Source of the DNA: an uncultured Phaeodactylibacter sp.
GTDB taxonomy: Bacteria > Bacteroidota > Bacteroidia > Chitinophagales > Saprospiraceae
Direction: 5' to 3'
Length of the DNA stretch: 14,779 bases
NCBI GenBank assembly: GCA_913062745.1
Contig: CAJXXJ010000025.1
Coordinates: forward strand, 1 to 14,779
The stretch's first letter is position 1. Every line of letters begins with the position of its first letter. Shown piece after piece: positions 6,431 to 13,130 of the stretch. The notes below the pieces were generated by a model. It made no database searches. It saw nothing but the letters and a program-made list of their open reading frames with translations, and was not told where the DNA came from. A program made the position numbers and the translations under genes.

Positions 6431-7042
6431 TTATTCTTCTGTTGTCGGCGTACCGGATATGGTCCGGCATACGCCGCGCTGACACTCCATCGTACGCATC
6501 AGCGCTCCGGCTTCATCGTACAGCTTAAGGATGCCGTGCTCGTTGTCGCCGTCCAGGTAGGTGCCTTCCGCTTTAAGGTTGCCATTTTCGTAGTACTCTA
6601 CAAAAGGGCCGTTCTCGATGTTATCCCGGAAGCTGACTTTTTCCATTAGCTGGCCATTTTTGTAGTACCGCTTCCAGAAACCTGTCATCTTGTTGTCCGC
6701 ATACTGCCCGGCTATCTCCAGTTCTCCGGTTTCGTAAAATGCCCGGAAGGGGCCTTCAAACCGGCCTTCCACGTAAGTTTCCACCACCTGCGTATCGCCC
6801 TTTTCGTGATAAAGCACCCGGGTGCCGTCAAGGGTGTCATTCGCATACTGCGCTTCCTCCACCAGGCGGCCCTCTTCATCGTACTTCTGCAGCAGGCCTT
6901 CGCGGGCCAGCGTTTCTCTGTCGCGCGTGAAGCGTTCCGTGTAGCCGTAGCTGTCCACATGTTCTACCTGCTCCATCTTGCTTTTGCAGCTTGTCATCAC
7001 CGCGAGTGTGCACAGGGCGAAAAGAATATTTCTGAACATCAT
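6431..7042 (-). CDS. Lipoprotein with MORN-2 (YwqK-like) repeats
   Basis: This 203-residue protein has an N-terminal hydrophobic stretch and the lipobox VMTSC (Cys19), so it should be lipid-anchored. Residues about 50-185 hold roughly five repeats of about 23 residues built on Gly-x-x-x-x-Tyr-(Tyr/Asp)-x-x-Gly-x-Leu, for example FWKRYYKNGQLMEKVSF and PFVEYYENGNLKAEGTYLDG. These are the beta-hairpin repeats that databases label 'toxin-antitoxin system YwqK family antitoxin'; that label is not evidence of a toxin partner here, and none is seen. The repeat is thought to be a structural or binding module. Linkage to porQ suggests an envelope role, but none is shown. ATG 7042 is followed by a second ATG and either may be used. 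Confidence 0.85.
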   Translation of the reverse strand: MMFRNILFALCTLAVMTSCKSKMEQVEHVDSYGYTERFTRDRETLAREGLLQKYDEEGRLVEEAQYANDTLDGTRVLYHEKGDTQVVETYVEGRFEGPFRAFYETGELEIAGQYADNKMTGFWKRYYKNGQLMEKVSFRDNIENGPFVEYYENGNLKAEGTYLDGDNEHGILKLYDEAGALMRTMECQRGVCRTISGTPTTEE

Positions 7043-7098
7043 GCTTTTTTCAATTTGAGTACTTAACGCATTTACCCGGGCTTCATTACCAGCTTTCG

Positions 7099-7106
7099 CA
7101 AAAATA
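7099..7106 (-). promoter_or_regulatory. Candidate -7 promoter box for the MORN lipoprotein-porQ pair
   Basis: TATTTTTG on the minus strand matches TAnnTTTG exactly, 56 bases before the ATG at 7042. No clear TTG lies at the -33 position. The 211-bp gap to the divergent patatin gene is the natural place for promoters of both. Confidence 0.45.
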
Positions 7107-7253
7107 ACACAGGGAAACCGTACTTTGAGCAGTCAGATGTACGCATTGGCCGGGAAGCCGACAGCTACGGGTATTTCACGCCCAACACTGTGATTTAAAA
7201 ATATGCGTTTAAACTATAGCACCGTGCGCCCAAATACCGTATCTTATTAGCCC

Positions 7254-9530
7254 ATGAACAAAAAGCTAAACGACTTCTTCTACTCCTTCCCGGTGCAGCT
7301 CACCGTCCTGCACCTGCGCAGTCAGCACCTGCTGCTGGCGCTGTGGGGCGTATTCGTGCTGCTCATTACCGGCACGCTGGCCCGCCGGCTCGGCTTCCAG
7401 TACCTTTTTCTGGATGCAGAGTACCTCGGCGACGTCAACTTTTACAGCTTTTTCTTCGTCGGTATCGGCTTTGGCAGCTTCTTCATGAGCTGGAACCTGA
7501 CCACCTACCTGCTCAGCGCCCACTACTTCCCATTCCTGGCGAGCCTGTCGCGGCCCTTCACCAAATTTGCCATCAACAACTTTGTACTCCCCCTCGCTTT
7601 CGTGCTCATGTATCTTGGCCTGGCCATTTACTTCCAGCACTACTACGAGCATATGCCCTTTCGGGAAATTTTTCTCAACGTCCTGGGTTTTCTGCTCGGC
7701 ACCATTTCGCTCATCCTGCTCTACGCCACCTATTTTCAGTTTACCAACCGGGACATCTCCTACTACGAGCGCTTCCGCAGCCGCCCGCCCCACCTCAGCC
7801 GGTCTTACACGCCGGGCCGTCGGTCGGTAGACCTCGAGTACATCAAGCAGGACCGCACCCGCTGGCGCGTGAGCACCTACCTCAATGAATCCTTTCAGCC
7901 ACGGCTGGTACGGAGCGTTGCCCACTACGACTCCAGCATACTGAAGAGCATTTTCAAACAAAACCACCTGAACGCCCTGGTGCTGCAGCTCATCAGCATG
8001 CTGCTGCTGCTCATCCTGGGCTACCTGATCGACTATGAGCCGTTCCGCATACCGGCCGGGGCCAGCCTCTTTATCCTGGCCAGTGTGCTCACCGCTGTTA
8101 TCGGCGCGTTGATGTACTGGTTCAGCGAATGGAGCGTAACCGTCATCATCCTGCTGCTCATCGGCATGAATTTCCTGACGCGCTTCGATACGTTCAACTA
8201 CAGTAATCAGGCCTACGGGCTCAATTATGACACCACCCGGGCAGAATACAGCCTGGAGCGCCTGCAGGCCGCCGCAGGCAGCAGCCGCATCGAGAACGAC
8301 AAAAGCCACACCATCGGCATTCTGGAAAAATGGAAGAAGCGAACTAATGACGACAAGCCCAAGCTCGTCATCCTCTGCTCCAGCGGGGGCGGCCTGAAAT
8401 CCGCTACCTGGAGCATGCAGGTGGTGCAGACCGCCGACAGCCTGCTCAACGGGCAGCTCATGGATCATACGGTCCTCATCACCGGCGCTTCCGGCGGCAT
8501 GCTGGGCATGGCTTACCTGCGGGAGCTGTACCTGCAGCAAGCACAGGGGCAGCCCGTGCAGCTTTACGATGAGCAGCATATCGACTATATCGCCAAAGAC
8601 CTGATCAACTCCATCGCATTTACCATCGTTTCCAATGACCTGTTCATCCCCTGGAGCCGCTTCGAGGAGCGGGGCTACACCTACTACAAGGACCGGGGCT
8701 ACATCTTCGAGCAACAGCTGGACGAGAACACCAACGGAATACTCAGCAAAGGGATTGGCGACTACCGGGAAGCAGAAAACGAAGCCCTGATCCCCATGCT
8801 CTACCTCACGCCCTCAGTTGTGAATGACGCCCGGCGGCTAATCATTTCCCCGCAAGGGGTCTCCTTTATGATGATGGCCCCGGTGGGGCAGCGCTACCCG
8901 CAGGCCGTAGAAGTAGATGCGGTAGACTTCGGCTACCTCTTCGAAGAGCAGGATGCCGACAACCTGGGGCTGCTGAGCGCACTGCGCATGAATGCCACCT
9001 ATCCCTACGTCCTCCCTAATGTCCACCTGCCGAGCGAGCCGGAAATTGAAGTCATGGATGCCGGTTTTCTGGATAACTACGGTATTGTTTCCGCTACCCG
9101 CTTCATCCAGGTATTCCGGGAGTGGATACAGGAAAACACCAGCGGCGTGGTCCTGGTGCAGGTCAGCAGTTCTGACAAGGTGGAGGAAATTACCCCCAGC
9201 GGCGGGCAGGGCATCGTGGAGTCGCTGTTCAACCCCCTCGGCATCGCCGGCAAAGTGCTGGTCAAACAGGAATTTGAGCACGACAACAGCCTGGGGTTCA
9301 TGTACGACCTGCTGGGCGAGGAGAATTTTGAGGTCATCCGCTTTTTCTACTACCCCTCTACCAACAATAAGCTGGAAGCCTCCATCTCGTTCCACATTAC
9401 CCACCGGGAGAAAGAAGACGTGATGAATGCCATACACCACCCGGACAATGTATCGGGGCTGCGACGTTTGGAAGCCCTTCTTGGCAAAAGCTCCAAACAA
9501 AACCCTTCCGCCGGGCATTTCGATAAATAA
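7254..9530 (+). CDS. Multi-helix membrane protein with C-terminal patatin-like phospholipase domain
   Basis: This 758-residue protein joins a membrane part to a lipase. About seven hydrophobic segments can be seen (roughly residues 24-43, 62-88, 106-128, 138-162, 240-259, 267-288 and 293-308). The patatin domain follows: an oxyanion-hole loop Ser-Gly-Gly-Gly-Leu-Lys (377-382), the nucleophile Ser413 in Gly-Ala-Ser-Gly-Gly (G-x-S-x-G), and Asp602 in Asp-Ala-Gly-Phe-Leu-Asp-Asn as the second half of the Ser-Asp dyad. All catalytic elements are present, so it should be an active lipid acyl hydrolase acting on membrane lipids; the substrate cannot be told. Most bacterial patatins are soluble and about 300 residues long. 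The start at ATG 7254 precedes the first helix sensibly. A thioredoxin-like gene follows after 8 bp. Confidence 0.85.
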   Translation: MNKKLNDFFYSFPVQLTVLHLRSQHLLLALWGVFVLLITGTLARRLGFQYLFLDAEYLGDVNFYSFFFVGIGFGSFFMSWNLTTYLLSAHYFPFLASLSRPFTKFAINNFVLPLAFVLMYLGLAIYFQHYYEHMPFREIFLNVLGFLLGTISLILLYATYFQFTNRDISYYERFRSRPPHLSRSYTPGRRSVDLEYIKQDRTRWRVSTYLNESFQPRLVRSVAHYDSSILKSIFKQNHLNALVLQLISMLLLLILGYLIDYEPFRIPAGASLFILASVLTAVIGALMYWFSEWSVTVIILLLIGMNFLTRFDTFNYSNQAYGLNYDTTRAEYSLERLQAAAGSSRIENDKSHTIGILEKWKKRTNDDKPKLVILCSSGGGLKSATWSMQVVQTADSLLNGQLMDHTVLITGASGGMLGMAYLRELYLQQAQGQPVQLYDEQHIDYIAKDLINSIAFTIVSNDLFIPWSRFEERGYTYYKDRGYIFEQQLDENTNGILSKGIGDYREAENEALIPMLYLTPSVVNDARRLIISPQGVSFMMMAPVGQRYPQAVEVDAVDFGYLFEEQDADNLGLLSALRMNATYPYVLPNVHLPSEPEIEVMDAGFLDNYGIVSATRFIQVFREWIQENTSGVVLVQVSSSDKVEEITPSGGQGIVESLFNPLGIAGKVLVKQEFEHDNSLGFMYDLLGEENFEVIRFFYYPSTNNKLEASISFHITHREKEDVMNAIHHPDNVSGLRRLEALLGKSSKQNPSAGHFDK

Positions 9531-9538
9531 AAATCGAA

Positions 9539-10189
9539 ATGAAATACATTCCGGAACACGTCATTGAACAAAGCCTGAGCTACCCGCAGTACCGCAGCCT
9601 CATCAGCGAGCTGCAGGCAGCCGGCAAAACGACCGGAGACAACCACAGCGAGGCCATGCTGCATTACACCAATATGAACGTCACCCGCATGGACCGGCTC
9701 GATAAAACCACTAAGCTGATTGCTGAAGCGGAGGCAGCTGTCGCCGGCATCGACCGCCCGGTCATTTGGCTGACCATCACCGAAGCCTGGTGTGGCGATG
9801 CAGCGCAAATACTGCCGGTACTCCACAAAATGGCTGCTGCCAGCGATCAGGTGGGCCTGCGCCTGATACTCCGCGATGAGTACCCGGAAATCATGGATGC
9901 TTTCCTGACCAACGGCGGCCGCTCTATCCCCAAAGTCGTACTGCTTGACGCAGAAAGCAAAGCTGTGCTCGGCAGCTGGGGCCCCCGCCCGGAAGCCGTA
10001 CAGCAGATGGTTATGGATGCCAAAAAGGATCTGGAGCAAATCGAGGACGACAGTGCCAAAAAGGAGCGCTACCAGGAGCTCGTCGCTCAGGCTCAGAAGT
10101 GGTACGCCCGGGATAAGACCCGCAGCATTCAGGAAGAATTTCTGGCCGCTCTGGAGCAAAGCCTCTCCCTGGAAAGCAGCACCCGCTAG
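9539..10189 (+). CDS. Thioredoxin-fold protein, Thioredoxin_9-like, with a single active-site cysteine
   Basis: A 216-residue cytoplasmic protein without a signal peptide. A helical N-terminus leads to a thioredoxin fold: Trp84-Cys85-Gly86-Asp87-Ala88 at the usual active-site position, Leu-Arg-Asp-Glu-Tyr-Pro in the next strand, and Arg-Ser-Ile-Pro131-Lys as the cis-proline loop, then Trp-Gly-Pro-Arg-Pro. This arrangement matches the Thioredoxin_9 group. The second cysteine of the CxxC motif is replaced by Ala, and no other cysteine is present, so a normal dithiol-disulfide cycle is not possible. A monothiol, peroxidase-like or binding role is more likely. A charged, probably helical tail follows residue 150. 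The gene begins 8 bp after the patatin gene, so the two are probably co-transcribed. Confidence 0.8.
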   Translation: MKYIPEHVIEQSLSYPQYRSLISELQAAGKTTGDNHSEAMLHYTNMNVTRMDRLDKTTKLIAEAEAAVAGIDRPVIWLTITEAWCGDAAQILPVLHKMAAASDQVGLRLILRDEYPEIMDAFLTNGGRSIPKVVLLDAESKAVLGSWGPRPEAVQQMVMDAKKDLEQIEDDSAKKERYQELVAQAQKWYARDKTRSIQEEFLAALEQSLSLESSTR

Positions 10190-10212
10190 GCAGCTCGTGG
10201 TTTTTCAGGATT

Positions 10213-10242
10213 TTTGTAGTATTTTCGCCTTTATTATTGTTG
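10213..10242 (+). promoter_or_regulatory. Candidate Bacteroidota promoter for the M42 peptidase
   Basis: TTTG at 10213-10216, 18 bases, then TATTGTTG at 10235-10242, which matches TAnnTTTG at five of six fixed positions. A transcript starting near 10250 would have a leader of about 66 bases. TATTTTCG at 10220-10227 is an alternative -7 box of equal quality but without a -33 partner. Confidence 0.4.
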
Positions 10243-10255
10243 CAATAAATAAATA

Positions 10256-10279
10256 TCGGGCAGCCCTGGCGCTGCCCGA
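10256..10279 (+). other. Hairpin between the thioredoxin-like and M42 peptidase genes
   Basis: TCGGGCAGC (10256-10264) and GCTGCCCGA (10271-10279) form a perfect 9-bp stem with a six-base loop. The plus strand continues CTTAATTGGG, too poor in T for a firm terminator. It may weakly terminate the preceding operon, or stand as a stabilising structure in the leader of the next gene. Confidence 0.55.
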
Positions 10280-10315
10280 CTTAATTGGGTACCCAAAAAC
10301 CGAAAAACTACTTAT

Positions 10316-11419
10316 ATGATCAACGTAGAGCTACTCAAGTCTATTTGTGAAACGCCGGGCGCCCCCGGCTTCGAACAGCGCATCCGCGAACTCGTCATTT
10401 CTGAAGTCCGCCCTCTGGTAGACCAGGTGGAAATAGATGCGATGGGCAATGTCCTCGCTATCAAAAAGGGCAAAGCGGATAAACGCGTGATGATTGCTGC
10501 CCACATGGATGAGATTGGCTTTATCGTCACCCATATCGATGAGGATGGCTTTGTACGCTTCCACACCCTCGGCGGTTTTGACCCGAAAACACTGACTTCA
10601 CAGCGCGTGATCGTCCACGGCGAGCGTGACCTGGTAGGGGTAATGGGCTCCAAGCCTATCCACCTGATGAAGCAGGAGGAGCGCAATAAACAAGTGCCCA
10701 TCAGCGAATACTTCATTGACCTGGGCTTGCCGCGTGAAGAGGTCATCAAGTATGTCTCTGTCGGCGACTCTATCACCCGGGACCGCGAGCTGATCGAAAT
10801 GGGCGAGTGCGTCAACAGTAAATCCCTCGACAACCGCGTCTCCGTTTTTATCCTGATCGAAGCGCTGCGGGCGCTGAAAGACCAGGAGGTGCCCTACGAC
10901 GTATACGGTGTTTTCACCGTACAGGAAGAAGTGGGGCTGCGGGGCGCAATTTCCTCTGCCCACCATATTGACCCCGATTTTGGGTACGGGCTTGACGTCA
11001 CAATTGCCTTTGATGTGCCGGGCGCACAGGCTCACGAACGGGTCACCCGGCTGGGTAAAGGAGCGGCCATAAAAATCATGGACGGTACCAGCATTTCTGA
11101 CTACCGCATGGTCAACTACATGAAAGAAACAGCCGCTAAGCACGGTATTCCGTGGCAGCCGGAAGTACTCCCGGCCGGCGGTACAGATACTGCAGGCGTG
11201 CAGCGCTCCGGCAAGAAGGGGGCTATTGCCGGTGCTATCTCCATTCCGCTGCGGCATATGCACCAGACTATCGAAATGGCGCACAAGCAAGATGTAAAGC
11301 ACTGCATCGACCTGCTGCAAGCCTGCCTGCTGGAGCTGGACCAATACAATTGGAGCTTTAGCAAAACACGGGGCGGCAGCAGCTCTGCTTCCAGCGCCGA
11401 AATCTACGACATCCCATAA
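10316..11419 (+). CDS. M42 family metallopeptidase (glutamyl/TET-type aminopeptidase)
   Basis: Cytoplasmic di-metal aminopeptidase of 367 residues that removes N-terminal residues from short peptides; relatives form large tetrahedral complexes downstream of the proteasome or ATP-dependent proteases. The expected active-site pieces are present in order: His63-x-Asp65 in Ala-Ala-His-Met-Asp-Glu-Ile-Gly, Asp172 in Ser-Leu-Asp-Asn-Arg, Glu204-Glu205 in Gln-Glu-Glu-Val-Gly-Leu-Arg-Gly, Asp227 in Leu-Asp-Val-Thr, and His316 in Arg-His-Met-His. The insert between the first two ligands is the small dimerisation/assembly domain of the family. The N-terminus (Leu-x-x-Ile-Cys-Glu-Thr-Pro-Gly-Ala-Pro-Gly) is typical. 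Substrate preference cannot be read from the sequence. A small membrane-protein gene follows after 5 bp. The Ser-rich tail, about residues 350-362, is not a usual family element. Confidence 0.93.
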   Translation: MINVELLKSICETPGAPGFEQRIRELVISEVRPLVDQVEIDAMGNVLAIKKGKADKRVMIAAHMDEIGFIVTHIDEDGFVRFHTLGGFDPKTLTSQRVIVHGERDLVGVMGSKPIHLMKQEERNKQVPISEYFIDLGLPREEVIKYVSVGDSITRDRELIEMGECVNSKSLDNRVSVFILIEALRALKDQEVPYDVYGVFTVQEEVGLRGAISSAHHIDPDFGYGLDVTIAFDVPGAQAHERVTRLGKGAAIKIMDGTSISDYRMVNYMKETAAKHGIPWQPEVLPAGGTDTAGVQRSGKKGAIAGAISIPLRHMHQTIEMAHKQDVKHCIDLLQACLLELDQYNWSFSKTRGGSSSASSAEIYDIP

Positions 11420-11424
11420 TCTGC

Positions 11425-11598
11425 ATGAACGCCAAGCAAATTTTCATGAGCGTCGTCATCAGCGGCGCCGCTGTTTACTTTTTTATTAAATATTTGCCGG
11501 ATATTGAGCGGCTGTTCGAAGACATCGGCTCCCTCTTTTTCAGCTTGCTGATCTTCCTGATTATCGGCTATCTCGGATACCGGGTGCTGAGCCATTGA
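11425..11598 (+). CDS. Small two-helix membrane protein, unknown function
   Basis: A 57-residue open frame starting MNAKQIFMSVV and ending RVLSH, with two hydrophobic segments (about residues 6-22 and 36-52) separated by a charged turn, Pro-Asp-Ile-Glu-Arg. It starts five bases after the M42 peptidase stop, so it is probably translated from the same message. The hydrophobic pattern is clear and the frame has normal start and stop codons. Its last 38 bases overlap the end of the Nudix gene on the other strand. I do not recognise a family. Its small size makes it easy to miss. Confidence 0.6.
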   Translation: MNAKQIFMSVVISGAAVYFFIKYLPDIERLFEDIGSLFFSLLIFLIIGYLGYRVLSH

Positions 11599-12214
11599 CC
11601 ACCGTCAGCAATTCGTTGACCATCATGGCCGTGGCCCCCCACAGCACCTTCCCGTCTATATCAAAGTAGGGAACGCGGCGCAGCGTGATTTTTTCCGTAA
11701 GGGAAAGGTCGGTATGCCGGCGGGTCTCTGGCCGGGCGAGGTGGTCAAAGGGGACCTGCAAAATATCCCGCACTTCGCTTTCCTGAGGGCGAAACTGGGG
11801 AGTTTGATGGGTGACGCCCACAAAGGGGTTAACCAGAAAGTTGCTGACCGGAATATACAGCTCTGTGAGCGGGCCGAGGACAGTTATGGAGGCAGCATTC
11901 ACGCCTACTTCCTCTTCAGCTTCCCGCAGCGCCGTCTGCCTCAGGGAGCCGTCGGCTTCCTCATAGCGGCCGCCCGGAAAACTGATTTGCCCGGCGTGCC
12001 GGTCGCCGCGGTGGTGCGCCTGCCGCTCAATAAAGACGAGGTGCCAGCGTTTTTGCCATGGGTAAAATAAGGCAAGCACGCCCGCCTGCCGGGCATCCGC
12101 CGGGGGAGCAGCCACCCGCTGCCGTACGACGTGGGCCATCTGATACTGTGCTTCCTGCCCCGGCAAGGGCGCGCGGAGTTTTTCTTCTAACTGATATATT
12201 AACTGATCATCCAT
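11561..12214 (-). CDS. Nudix hydrolase, CoA pyrophosphatase type (NudL-like)
   Basis: A 217-residue Nudix enzyme. The Nudix box is at about 81-105, Gly-Gly-Arg-Tyr-Glu-Glu-Ala-Asp followed by Arg-Glu-Ala-Glu-Glu-Glu-Val-Gly, where the glutamates bind magnesium. Directly before it is Gly-Asp-x-His-Ala-Gly-Gln-Ile-Ser-Phe-Pro, the motif that marks coenzyme A pyrophosphatases, which split CoA into 4'-phosphopantetheine and 3',5'-ADP. Asp replaces the first box Glu and the spacing is one residue longer, as in Escherichia coli NudL. It is cytoplasmic. I start at ATG 12214; a TTG just upstream would add one residue. The C-terminal end overlaps the small membrane-protein gene tail to tail. Only 27 bp separate its start from the divergent lipoprotein gene. 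Confidence 0.88.
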   Translation of the reverse strand: MDDQLIYQLEEKLRAPLPGQEAQYQMAHVVRQRVAAPPADARQAGVLALFYPWQKRWHLVFIERQAHHRGDRHAGQISFPGGRYEEADGSLRQTALREAEEEVGVNAASITVLGPLTELYIPVSNFLVNPFVGVTHQTPQFRPQESEVRDILQVPFDHLARPETRRHTDLSLTEKITLRRVPYFDIDGKVLWGATAMMVNELLTVVNGSAPGIRDSR

Positions 12215-12241
12215 CAATTAATCAAACCAAACTTTTTTCCA

Positions 12242-12997
12242 ATGGTTGACCGCCTGTTATCCCTCCTGAGCCTGACGATGCTGTTTGTGCTGGCATCCTG
12301 CGGCAGCGAGGAAACCAGAACCCCTGCCGCAGATGCAGATTCCGTAAGCGCACAGGACGTTTTGCGCCGCAGCCTGCAGTTCCACGACCCTGAAGAACAG
12401 TGGGGCAGGCTGGGGCTGCGCTTCATTATTGATGAGCCACGGATCGGCTTCCCCGAGCGGCAGAGCGAAGTGCTGATCGGTGAAGCCGGAAAACGCTTTG
12501 AGCTGCTGCGGGAGTATGAGGATATCGCGGTAGTGCGCGGCATGGCAGGCGATAGCTGCTATTTCCTGGTGGACAGCCTCTCGGTAGCCCCGTCAGATGC
12601 TGCCACAATTGGCCGCTACCGGCTGCAGTGCGAGCGTACAGTGGGCTTCCGCAATTTCTACCGCCTGCTCAATGGCCTGCCGATGAGCCTCTTTCAGCCG
12701 AATGTAGCATTGGGCGAAGAGGTGCAAACCACCACCGTAGGCCCCTATCCCTGCTACCGGCTCACAGCCCGGCTCAACCAGGAAGGAGTGAGCGAGGAGT
12801 GGGCTTTCTTTTTTGACCAAACGACCTTTCAGCTGCGGGGCTACGGATACGATAGTCAGCAGGCCGGAGAATTTCTGCGGCTGGACGGCATGGTGGAAGT
12901 TGCGAATATGAAGCTGCCCCGCATGCGCCACTGGTACAACCGCGTGGACAGTACCTATCTCGGCTCCGATATCTATGTGGAAGTGCTGGAGGACTAA
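12242..12997 (+). CDS. Lipoprotein, DUF6503-like
   Basis: A 251-residue protein with a hydrophobic N-terminus and lipobox VLASC (Cys20), followed by a Ser/Glu/Ala-rich linker, so it should be anchored in the envelope. The mature part begins with a short helix and Phe-His-Asp-Pro-Glu-Glu-Gln-Trp. It continues as beta strands, including Tyr-Arg-Leu-Leu-Asn-Gly-Leu-Pro, Pro-Cys-Tyr-Arg-Leu, and near the end Leu-Pro-Arg-Met-Arg-His-Trp-Tyr-Asn. The His-Asp-Pro-x-x-x-Trp start and the strand order resemble the Bacteroidota family DUF6503 (an LolA/LppX-like curved sheet), whose function is unknown. The DUF match is from memory and uncertain; the lipoprotein call is firm. It is divergent from the Nudix gene. 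Confidence 0.75.
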   Translation: MVDRLLSLLSLTMLFVLASCGSEETRTPAADADSVSAQDVLRRSLQFHDPEEQWGRLGLRFIIDEPRIGFPERQSEVLIGEAGKRFELLREYEDIAVVRGMAGDSCYFLVDSLSVAPSDAATIGRYRLQCERTVGFRNFYRLLNGLPMSLFQPNVALGEEVQTTTVGPYPCYRLTARLNQEGVSEEWAFFFDQTTFQLRGYGYDSQQAGEFLRLDGMVEVANMKLPRMRHWYNRVDSTYLGSDIYVEVLED

Positions 12998-13030
12998 CCT
13001 CCGGCAAACCATGCGGAATATTGACTGTTG

Positions 13031-13038
13031 TACATTTG
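13031..13038 (+). promoter_or_regulatory. Candidate -7 promoter box for the sugar dehydrogenase-like gene
   Basis: TACATTTG matches TAnnTTTG exactly, 93 bases before the ATG at 13131, in the 133-bp gap behind the DUF6503-like gene. No good -33 TTG is seen at the right distance. No terminator is evident between the two genes. Confidence 0.4.
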
Positions 13039-13130
13039 ATATTGCCACGACGAGCCGGCACCGGTTTCCCGTCCGATGGTAATTGCTGCAGCACCGCTTT
13101 GTTTTGAGTTTTCAGATTAAAACCACACCG

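Noticed and set aside
6431..7042. Toxin-antitoxin antitoxin (YwqK) reading of the MORN lipoprotein
   Set aside because: The label comes from database names. The protein is a lipoprotein beside porQ and no toxin gene is adjacent.
7240..7247. TATCTTAT just before the patatin gene as a promoter
   Set aside because: It fits TAnnTTTG poorly, lacks a -33 element, and would start transcription at or inside the start codon.
7266..8714. 482-codon open frame on the minus strand inside the patatin gene
   Set aside because: It is a shadow of the well-supported patatin gene, and its translation is low-complexity Ala/Val/Glu/Gln.
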